Of a DNA stretch of 13,259 nt, positions 7,469 through 13,259 are shown piece by piece. Positions within the stretch are counted from its first letter, which is position 1, and the number at the start of each line of letters is the position of its first letter. The notes below the pieces were generated by a model. That model ran no database searches and was not told the DNA's origin. It worked only from the letters and a program-made list of their open reading frames with translations. Source of the stretch: DASPWV01 sp046727855 (GTDB lineage Bacteria > Acidobacteriota > Vicinamibacteria > Vicinamibacterales > UBA2999); assembly GCA_046727855.1 (NCBI GenBank), contig JBKPDL010000124.1, positions 1 to 13,259 of the forward strand, in the 5' to 3' direction. The translations under genes were made by a program, and so were the position numbers.

Positions 7469-8526
7469 CACGGACGACAGCTGTGAACATCGCGATTGCT
7501 GCCCCACCGTTCATCGCCGTTCCTCCACCACGATACGGCGGAACGGAGCTCTTCGTCGCCGATCTGGCGAATGCGCTCACCCGGCGCGGCCATCGCGTGG
7601 TCGTCTACGCGAACGGTGAGTCCCACGGGGCGTTCGAGGTGCGCGCGCTGTATCCGCGGGGTGAATGGCCCCCGCCGTCGGGTCCAACCGGGCACTTTCG
7701 CAACCTGAGGCACTGCGCGTGGGCCGTTCGTGACGCCGCGTGCTGGGCTGATGTCATTCATCTCAACGACATAGCCGGTGTGTTCTTCTCGTCCTACGCC
7801 CGCAATTCCGTGGTACTGACGCTCCATCATCCGCAGGACGACGACTTCTCAGAGGTCTACCGCAGCTATCCGGAGGTGTCGTTCGTCGCGATCAGCAACG
7901 ATCAACGCCGGCGTGAGCGGATACCACGACTGACCACCGTGCATCACGGCATCGACTGCGCCGGCTTGCGCATGTCTGAACGCAAGAGCGATTACGTGCT
8001 CTTTCTCGGACGCATCGCACCGTGCAAGGGGGTGGATATCGCGATCGACGTGGCGTACAGAACCGGTGTGCCGCTGCTGATTGCGGCGCAGATTCAGCGC
8101 TATTTTCAGGACTACTGGGAGTCCTCAGTGAAGCCACGCATCGACGGCAAGCTGGTGCAGTACGTCGGCGAAGCCGATCCGGTGCTGAAAAACGAGCTGC
8201 TGGGAGCCGCCAAAGCGTTGCTGTTTCCGATCCAGTGGAACGAGCCGTTTGGGCTGGTGATGCTGGAGGCGATGGCGTGTGGAACACCCGTCATCGCGTT
8301 CGACCGGGGATCCGTTCGCGAAATCGTCGCGCATGGCTCGACCGGCTGGATCTGTCATGACATTGATGAAATGGCAGCAATCGTCCACGATCTGCCGCCG
8401 TTCTCCGCTCGAACCTGCCGCCAGCATGTCGAACAACACTTCAGTGTCGAGCGGATGGCGAGAGATTACGAGAAGGTCTACCAGAGTGCGCTGTCCAGGA
8501 TGGTTCAGGTGAAGCCCGCTGTCTGA
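7465..8526 (+). CDS. Glycosyltransferase family 4 protein
   Basis: A 353-residue GT-B fold glycosyltransferase. The N-terminal Rossmann domain has PPPRYGGTE at about residues 20-28, then LANALTRRGHRVVVYA. The C-terminal nucleotide-sugar domain has LFLGRIAPCKG at 179-189 and the E-x7-E motif of retaining GT4 enzymes at E260 and E268 (NEPFGLVMLEA), followed by ACGTPVIAFDRG. Donor and acceptor are not readable from sequence. The first start, a GTG that overlaps the debranching enzyme's stop, gives the length used here. A second GTG at 7483 yields the N-terminus VNIAIAAPPF, closer to that usual in this family, and may be the true start. Neither has a strong ribosome binding site, as expected under translational coupling. 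A role in glucan or trehalose-type metabolism follows only from its neighbour. Confidence 0.9.
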   Translation: MTRTTAVNIAIAAPPFIAVPPPRYGGTELFVADLANALTRRGHRVVVYANGESHGAFEVRALYPRGEWPPPSGPTGHFRNLRHCAWAVRDAACWADVIHLNDIAGVFFSSYARNSVVLTLHHPQDDDFSEVYRSYPEVSFVAISNDQRRRERIPRLTTVHHGIDCAGLRMSERKSDYVLFLGRIAPCKGVDIAIDVAYRTGVPLLIAAQIQRYFQDYWESSVKPRIDGKLVQYVGEADPVLKNELLGAAKALLFPIQWNEPFGLVMLEAMACGTPVIAFDRGSVREIVAHGSTGWICHDIDEMAAIVHDLPPFSARTCRQHVEQHFSVERMARDYEKVYQSALSRMVQVKPAV

Positions 8527-8534
8527 TCGCGCGG

Positions 8535-9506
8535 TCAGCGCATTGGCGCGCCGACGCGCTTTTGTTCGGCGGCGCGGTAGCCCCTCAACATGTTGGTGAG
8601 CGAATAGTTGCCTTCGTGGCACGCGTATTCGTAGATGTTGCCCGTCGACCGCGTCATGGTCAGTTCACCCTTCCATGGCCGTGTGAACGCCGTCGGGTCG
8701 TCAATCTCGAACTGGTACAACAGTGTGTCGGCGTCAAAAAGACTGAAGCGCTCGACCATGTGCAGGTTCCGGTCCCAGCCGAAGTTACCGCCCGCGTCGC
8801 CGTAAAAACCGCCGCCGTCATTGAAATTGGTTGTGTCGACGACCAGCGTGTTGCCTTCCCAGTGACCGACCGAATCGCCCATCCAGAGCCTGATGCTCGG
8901 CGGAAGATGTGGACGGCCGTCCAGATCAATGACTCTCGCGTCGTGGATCATCTCAGCGTGCACGACGATGGCATCCTTGGTCTGCACGATCTGGTAGTTG
9001 CTGTTGTACGAATACGGAAGCATCGGCGGACCCGCCGTCAAAAACGCGAGGCATTGATCCTGAAGCCCTAGATCTTCGGGGTTCTCAAAGGCCCGCTGGC
9101 GCTCGATCCGGCGACGTTTGATCTCGGCAGCCGCGGGCGTGAGCGCCGGAATCCGGCCGTCAGGCGGGTCGGTCACGATCGAGGTGCGCAGGGTCTTGAC
9201 AGTGCGCGTGCCGAACTCGCGGTAGAAGGTGTTGTAGGTTCCGGTTCCGGTGCGCTTCTTTGCCGCGTCAGGCGGCGGTTCCTCGTTGCTTTGCGCGAAC
9301 TGTCGTTCCCACTGTGCCGCCTCCTCGGGCGTAAAAAATGGTTTGTCCTTCAACGCCGCCGGACGTTCGAGAGGCGTGGCCGTCGCGGAGTTCCAGATGC
9401 CCTCGAAGTCTGGGTTGCCGCCGCGGCTGGCGCGCTGGCCCGAGACGAACGTGGAAGCAGTCAGCGTGGCCGCGACGGGAAGCAGGAACAGTGTGAGAGG
9501 AGTCAC
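8535..9506 (-). CDS. Secreted protein of unknown function (acidobacterial exported family)
   Basis: A 323-residue protein with an N-terminal signal peptide (hydrophobic core LTLFLLPVAATLTAST, likely cleavage near residue 23; no lipobox), so it is probably periplasmic or released. The mature part has landmarks I recognise from a large paralogous family in Acidobacteriota and some proteobacteria: FEGIWN near 34-39, a DQCLAF segment, GHWEGNTLVVDTTNF, and YACHEGNY near the C-terminus. No enzymatic function is known to me. Only two cysteines exist in the mature chain (C152 and C296), both in conserved segments, so a disulfide is plausible. The GTG start has AGAGGG about nine bases upstream. The gene converges on the glycosyltransferase with an 8-bp gap. 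A promoter candidate lies about 95-120 bp upstream. Confidence 0.83.
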   Translation of the reverse strand: MTPLTLFLLPVAATLTASTFVSGQRASRGGNPDFEGIWNSATATPLERPAALKDKPFFTPEEAAQWERQFAQSNEEPPPDAAKKRTGTGTYNTFYREFGTRTVKTLRTSIVTDPPDGRIPALTPAAAEIKRRRIERQRAFENPEDLGLQDQCLAFLTAGPPMLPYSYNSNYQIVQTKDAIVVHAEMIHDARVIDLDGRPHLPPSIRLWMGDSVGHWEGNTLVVDTTNFNDGGGFYGDAGGNFGWDRNLHMVERFSLFDADTLLYQFEIDDPTAFTRPWKGELTMTRSTGNIYEYACHEGNYSLTNMLRGYRAAEQKRVGAPMR

Positions 9507-9599
9507 GGTTTTGATCCCTCTAGAGGTCTCCGCAATTTCACGCTCGCACGAATTAACGCCGCGAATCTCCGCGATGTGGCACGTGCCTCAATCGACTGC

Positions 9600-9628
9600 A
9601 GTGTATCGAGGGTGCTTGCCGGCATCAA
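9600..9628 (-). promoter_or_regulatory. Candidate sigma-70-type promoter for the secreted protein gene
   Basis: On the minus strand a -35-like TTGATG (9623-9628) and a -10-like TACACT (9600-9605) are separated by exactly 17 bases. Transcription would start near 9593, leaving an untranslated leader of about 85 nt before the GTG at 9506. Matches to consensus are partial (four of six in each box), and promoters in this phylum are poorly known. Confidence 0.3.
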
Positions 9629-9645
9629 TCCCGGTGAGAACCTGT

Positions 9646-9669
9646 CGCCGTTTTTGACGTCAGACGGCG
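9646..9669. repeat. Inverted repeat CGCCGT/ACGGCG enclosing a TGACGTCA palindrome
   Basis: The arms CGCCGT (9646-9651) and ACGGCG (9664-9669) are perfect reverse complements. The 12-nt interval contains TGACGTCA (9655-9662), itself a perfect 8-bp palindrome. This is the first of several dyad elements in the stretch between the secreted-protein gene and the receptor gene. It could be an operator or part of a folded RNA leader; neither is shown. Confidence 0.35.
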
Positions 9670-9672
9670 TTT

Positions 9673-9730
9673 GACCGTTATGCGGCCACAGACGTGAATT
9701 TTGTACGCGTTGTGGACCCGCATAACGGTC
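9673..9730. repeat. 13-bp inverted repeat with an interrupted inner stem
   Basis: GACCGTTATGCGG (9673-9685) is the exact reverse complement of CCGCATAACGGTC (9718-9730). The stem continues inward with CCACA (9686-9690) against TGTGG (9711-9715) after a two-base bulge (9716-9717), leaving a 20-nt A/T-richer centre. On the minus strand it lies after the AraC remnant. It resembles a foldable stem-loop or the ends of a very short element. No coding sequence is present inside. Confidence 0.55.
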
Positions 9731-9733
9731 TAC

Positions 9734-9750
9734 GGCGCGCGGAGCGCGCC
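9734..9750. repeat. Compact GC hairpin
   Basis: GGCGCGC (9734-9740) and GCGCGCC (9744-9750) form a 7-bp all-GC stem with a 3-nt loop. It sits between the two larger inverted repeats. No run of T follows on either strand, so a classical intrinsic terminator is not supported. Confidence 0.4.
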
Positions 9751-9764
9751 AAGCCAACAACAAT

Positions 9765-9821
9765 AACTAGCCAAGGGCCGCGGAGTTAGCCGGATATCAA
9801 GGGCAGGGCCCTTGGCTAGTT
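9765..9821. repeat. 15-bp perfect inverted repeat with a competing inner hairpin
   Basis: AACTAGCCAAGGGCC (9765-9779) is the exact reverse complement of GGCCCTTGGCTAGTT (9807-9821), with 27 bases between. The right arm can also pair with a nearer copy: CAAGGGC (9798-9804) against GCCCTTG (9808-9814) with a 3-nt loop, so two mutually exclusive folds exist. On the minus strand the downstream arm is followed by ATTGTTGTTGG, only weakly T-rich. The outer edge lies two bases from the last recognisable AraC codon, which suggests a recombination or insertion boundary rather than a designed terminator. Confidence 0.55.
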
Positions 9822-9958
9822 GGTAGTGCCGGCGGAAGGCGCGATTGAAGTACGAGAGGTTACCGAACCCGACGTCGTAAGCGACAGAGCTGATGCTCGA
9901 CGTGGCGAACCGCGGATCCCGCAAGATGCGATAGGCCCCTTGGAGACGCTGCTCCGGC

Positions 9959-12900
9959 TCAGAACACGAACTTGAGACCGAGCTGCAGCTCGCGCATCGG
10001 TTTTCTCGTGGTCGTGATCGAACCGTAATTCGGATTGGTCAGCGTCGTATTCGGGTCGTTCCAGATCGGATGGTTCAGCACATTGAACGCCTCGAGCCGG
10101 AACTGCAGCGTTTTCGTGTCCGTCATCCTGAAGTTGCGGATGATCGACATATCGACGTTGGTAATGCCCGGTCCGGTGACCGTGTTCCGGCCGACGTTCC
10201 CCCACGTCCCTGCGGGCTGCATCACGTACGCGTTCGTGTTGAACCATCGCTGAACCGTGCGCTGGTCGCGCGGCAACTCCACTGCCTCGCCGGTTGCGTT
10301 CGGGCGATCCTGGCCGCCGCCGGTGTTCGACCGATCGGTGCCGACGGTCACGTTTCGTGGAAAGCCGCTCGAGATAGAAGTAATCGCGCTGACCTGCCAG
10401 CCGCCGAGAATCGCGCCAGCGAGGCCGTCCTGCAAGTACGGCTTCCCCTCGCCGAACGGGAGCTCATAGAGCACCGAGGCGACGAAGCGGTGGCGCACGT
10501 CGAAGATCGACAACGCCCACTCGCACTCGAGACAGAAACTGTCCTGCGGGAAGAGCGTGTCGCCGTTCAGCGTGCGAATGCCGCTGCCGTTGTCCGTCGA
10601 CTTCGATAGCGTATAGCCGCCGAGCACCGAGAATCCGTTATGGAGTCGGCGTGTGAGCTTGACCGCGAGCGAGTTGTACTTGGCCTCCGCGACGTTCCCG
10701 ATTTCCTGAACCTTGGTGAATTCCGGATACGGCTTGCGGCTCTGCACGGATCCGGTGACTCCGGGAATGGTTTCGTTCCAGTCGAACATGCGCTCTAAGC
10801 GATAGCTATGCGACCCAAGGTAACCGACTTCGAGCGCCATCGCGCCGCCCAACTCACGCTGAACGTTGAACAGGTACTGCCACATGTACGGCGTCTTGCG
10901 GTTCGGCATGTTGCCCAGCACGTAGACGTTGGTCAGGCACACCAGCGGCGGCGCGACGCCGCAGTCGTTGGCGCTCCCCACGCCGCGGAACGGCACATCG
11001 AATGTCAAGTCGGGCGTCAGCAGGAGCGTGTTGTCACGACGGCGTCCCGACAGGTTGCGCGCCATGTCGAAGCGCGGGTTGCCGGTGTCCTGCATATAAA
11101 AGATGCCGGTGCCGGCACGGAACGACCACCGCTCGCTCGGGTTCCAGGCCCAGCCGACGCGCGGCGCGAAGTTCTTCTTGTCGTCGAAAACCAGGCGGTC
11201 GCCCAGTCGGCCGTCGCGAGCCACTTGAATGTTCGGCGCGAAGCGAAGCACCGTGTCCTCGTAAACGTCGCCACTGCCGATGCGCACGAGCACCGGATGG
11301 CGCGAGAGATCCTGCACGTTTGGCGTCGTGTCGTGAAATGGAATGGAGGCGTTCATCAACGTGCCGTTCTTGTCGAGCCATGGCGGCGTGTACTCGTACC
11401 GCAGCCCGAGATCCAACGTCATGTTCGAGCTGACCCTCCACGTGTCGGTGAAATAATACGCTTGGCTGAGCGCGCGAAACTTCGTGACCGCCAGTGCCAC
11501 GGCTGATTCAGTCTGTTGCGCGTAGCCGAGCAGGAAGTCGCCGAACGCATACCCTGTGGCGATGTTCTGAAACTGGAAGTTGCCGCGCGCAAACTGGTTG
11601 CCGACCTGGTTGTACATGTCGTAGCGGATACTGCCGCCGACCTTGAACGAGTGCCGCCCGCGAATCCAGGAGAGGTTGTTGCTGAACTCGAACGCGTGAT
11701 TGCGGTTCGTATACGGTCCCTCGGTGCTGTCCCCAAAGCCGCTGAACCCGGTGATGCCGATGGCCGGGATGCCCCATGCCTCGGGAGGGTTGAGCGCAAT
11801 GCCCGGAATGCCCAGCTCCTTGACGACGTCGCGCTCGAACGCCAACTCGCGTCCGAACGTGTTGAAGAAATAGTTGTAACCGAACCGGAATTCGTTGACG
11901 ACCGTCGGAGACAACGTCCAGGTGTTGCCAACCACGGTCTGGTGGACCCGGTTTTTCAACTTGGTCCCATTCAGCTTCAACGCCGGCGTCACTTCGCTTT
12001 CCGTACCGTAGCTGTAACGGCCCATCCAGGTCGATTTTGAACTCTGCAGCACGTCCATGCGCTGCGTGTACTGGTATTTGTCAATCTTGCGATCCTGCAG
12101 CGCGAGGTGATTGTTGACGAGTCCGCCGGAACCGTAGTTAGGCTCTGGATAAAACTCGAGCAACTGCGTGGAAGTGGGATGAATGCGGCTCGCGGGAATG
12201 ATGTTGCCTGGAAATGGCGCGCATGTTCGCGTCGTGCCGACGACCGTGCACTGCGTCGGATCGACGAGGATCCCGGATGGCTGGCCAGTCTGGGGGTTGA
12301 CGGCGCCGAGGTTTGCCAACAGTTCCGAGAAGTCGCCGCTCCGCATGGCAGTCGATGGCACGTTGTAGGTGTTCTGGAACTGCTTGCGATCCCGGTAGCC
12401 CTCGAAATTCGACATGAAGAAGAGATGGTTCCTCCACACTGGACCGGCGGCCGTGTAGCCGTACTGATCCCATTTGAACGGCGCTTTCGGTGCGGCCGCC
12501 TGCGCGAGGGTGAATGCGTACGGTCTGGCGTCGAGCGCGTCGTCGCGATGGAACTCGAACACCGTGCCGTGCAGGGAGTTGGTGCCCGATTTCGTCACGA
12601 CGTTCACTTGGCTGGCGTTACGCCCGAACTCCGCGGAGTAGACGCCCGTCTGCACTTTGAATTCTTCGAGCGCATCGACCGACGGCAGGAAGATATAGGT
12701 GTTGAAATTGACGTCGGTGTTATCGACGCCGTCGAGCGTGTAGTTGTTGAATTCACGGCGCTGACCTGAAATCGAGAGCTGCTGGTTGGCGCGCGAGCCG
12801 CCCTGCCGATCTCCCGCCTGTCCCGGACCCGCAAACTCGGCACTAACGTTCGGGCTCAAGGCCACGAGTTGCAGATAGTTTCGCCCGTTGAGCGGGAGCT

Positions 12901-13259
12901 CGACGATGCGCCGGTTCTCGATGACTGTGCCGACGGTCGCATTCGACGTCTCGACCATCGGCGAGACGCCCGTGACGGTGGCCATCTCGGCGATGGTGCC
13001 CAGCTCGAGCGTGAAGTTGACGCGCGCCGTCTGCTGCACTTGCAACTCAACGTCGCGAGTGGCGGTTTTGAAGCCGGCGAGCTCGCTCTTAACCGTGTAC
13101 GTCCCGGGCGGCAACGCGGGAAAGTCGAACAGGCCGACCTCGTTGCTCGCAGCCGTGCGCGTCGCGTTGGTCGCCTTGTTTGTGACGGTGACCGTGACAC
13201 CGGGGATGACAGCGCCAGAGGAATCCCGCACTTCGCCCGTGATAGTACCCAGCGTCTGG
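9959..13259 (-). CDS. TonB-dependent receptor, Oar-like, with carboxypeptidase-regulatory-like N-terminus (partial)
   Basis: An outer-membrane beta-barrel protein; about 1,100 residues are visible and the 5' end, including the signal peptide, lies beyond the window. Reading from 13258 the frame is open with no start (QTLGTITGEVRDSSGAVIPG...), so the GTG at 13231 is internal. Order of parts: a CarboxypepD_reg-like beta-sandwich (about 13020-13259; GEVRDSSGAVIPGVTVTV and LPPGTYTVKSELAGFK), a plug domain (about 12550-12960; ELPLNGRNYLQLVALSP, NYTLDGVDNTD, SAEFGRNASQVNVVTKSG), then a long barrel ending in LQLGLKFVF with the terminal phenylalanine used for barrel assembly. Such receptors import large or scarce ligands using energy from TonB; the ligand here is unknown. 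The family is greatly expanded in Acidobacteriota. The stop codon is the junction with the AraC remnant. Confidence 0.95.
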   Translation of the reverse strand, partial: QTLGTITGEVRDSSGAVIPGVTVTVTNKATNATRTAASNEVGLFDFPALPPGTYTVKSELAGFKTATRDVELQVQQTARVNFTLELGTIAEMATVTGVSPMVETSNATVGTVIENRRIVELPLNGRNYLQLVALSPNVSAEFAGPGQAGDRQGGSRANQQLSISGQRREFNNYTLDGVDNTDVNFNTYIFLPSVDALEEFKVQTGVYSAEFGRNASQVNVVTKSGTNSLHGTVFEFHRDDALDARPYAFTLAQAAAPKAPFKWDQYGYTAAGPVWRNHLFFMSNFEGYRDRKQFQNTYNVPSTAMRSGDFSELLANLGAVNPQTGQPSGILVDPTQCTVVGTTRTCAPFPGNIIPASRIHPTSTQLLEFYPEPNYGSGGLVNNHLALQDRKIDKYQYTQRMDVLQSSKSTWMGRYSYGTESEVTPALKLNGTKLKNRVHQTVVGNTWTLSPTVVNEFRFGYNYFFNTFGRELAFERDVVKELGIPGIALNPPEAWGIPAIGITGFSGFGDSTEGPYTNRNHAFEFSNNLSWIRGRHSFKVGGSIRYDMYNQVGNQFARGNFQFQNIATGYAFGDFLLGYAQQTESAVALAVTKFRALSQAYYFTDTWRVSSNMTLDLGLRYEYTPPWLDKNGTLMNASIPFHDTTPNVQDLSRHPVLVRIGSGDVYEDTVLRFAPNIQVARDGRLGDRLVFDDKKNFAPRVGWAWNPSERWSFRAGTGIFYMQDTGNPRFDMARNLSGRRRDNTLLLTPDLTFDVPFRGVGSANDCGVAPPLVCLTNVYVLGNMPNRKTPYMWQYLFNVQRELGGAMALEVGYLGSHSYRLERMFDWNETIPGVTGSVQSRKPYPEFTKVQEIGNVAEAKYNSLAVKLTRRLHNGFSVLGGYTLSKSTDNGSGIRTLNGDTLFPQDSFCLECEWALSIFDVRHRFVASVLYELPFGEGKPYLQDGLAGAILGGWQVSAITSISSGFPRNVTVGTDRSNTGGGQDRPNATGEAVELPRDQRTVQRWFNTNAYVMQPAGTWGNVGRNTVTGPGITNVDMSIIRNFRMTDTKTLQFRLEAFNVLNHPIWNDPNTTLTNPNYGSITTTRKPMRELQLGLKFVF

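Larger units (their letters stand above)
9730..9960 (-). pseudogene. Remnant of an AraC-family regulator (C-terminal helix-turn-helix only)
   Basis: Reading the minus strand from 9960, the first 46 codons encode the second helix-turn-helix of an AraC regulator: EQRLQGAYRILRDPRFA, then SSVAYDVGFGNLSYFNRAF and RRHY. This is a strong match to family sequence, for example the usual GFxxxSYFNRxFRRxYG ending. Everything upstream (sensor domain and first helix-turn-helix) is missing: the homology begins at the base overlapping the receptor gene's TGA. Downstream of RRHY the frame continues for 30 more codons into unrelated sequence containing the 15-bp inverted repeat and stops at 9730-9732. No start codon with a ribosome binding site is apparent; a TTG lies at 9922-9924 inside the domain. 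It is best read as a gene fragment left by deletion or recombination at both ends. Confidence 0.68.

Noticed and set aside
9545..9730. Possible integron attC site (GTTATGC/GCATAAC ends with internal stems).
   Set aside because: The cores do not match RYYYAAC/GTTRRRY, the orientation of the 13-bp dyad is reversed relative to attC, and no integrase or cassette-like gene is in the window.
9503..9763. Minus-strand open frame of 86 codons covering the spacer before the secreted protein.
   Set aside because: It reads through the palindromic spacer and promoter candidate, lacks any family motif and overlaps the start of the secreted-protein gene in another frame.
12107..12769. Plus-strand open frame (220 codons) opposite the receptor gene.
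   Set aside because: The receptor reading on the minus strand is unambiguous; this is a complementary-strand shadow.

Overview
This is a GC-rich bacterial chromosome segment whose gene content points to Acidobacteriota, probably a Vicinamibacteria-like (subdivision 6) lineage. The main clues are a very large Oar-like TonB-dependent receptor with a carboxypeptidase-regulatory-like N-terminus, and a secreted protein of a family that is abundant and paralogous in that phylum. The assignment rests on recognised protein style, not on a marker gene. No rRNA, tRNA, CRISPR array, transposase or integrase gene was seen.

Layout. Positions 1-256 are a non-coding leader. A TTG-started AraC-family regulator (257-1057) is followed on the same strand by an unusual protein (1139-2188) that joins four membrane helices to a SAM-dependent methyltransferase. 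A small basic protein with a glycine-rich membrane segment (2256-2504, minus) converges on it. A divergent 112-bp gap then leads into a compact plus-strand run of five genes (2617-8526): a PRPP-loop phosphoribosyltransferase, an erythromycin-esterase-family hydrolase, a dienelactone-hydrolase-like alpha/beta hydrolase, an amylo-alpha-1,6-glucosidase (glycogen debranching type) and a GT4 glycosyltransferase. Two of the junctions are 4-nt stop/start overlaps and the other two gaps are 12 and 14 nt, so this looks like one operon. The first three families are ones I recall as fused in pairs in mycobacterial dormancy-regulon proteins, which suggests a shared stress or dormancy role alongside storage-glucan metabolism.

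The right third is on the minus strand: a TonB-dependent receptor running off the window end (9959-13259), the last 46 codons of an AraC-type DNA-binding domain that begin exactly at the receptor's stop codon (a gene remnant), a palindrome-rich spacer (about 9640-9821), and a secreted protein of unknown function (8535-9506) with a plausible promoter and ribosome binding site. The remnant ends within two bases of a perfect 15-bp inverted repeat, so this spacer is the most likely site of past rearrangement.

The most noteworthy items are the five-gene operon, the membrane/methyltransferase fusion, and the truncated AraC remnant beside the nested palindromes.
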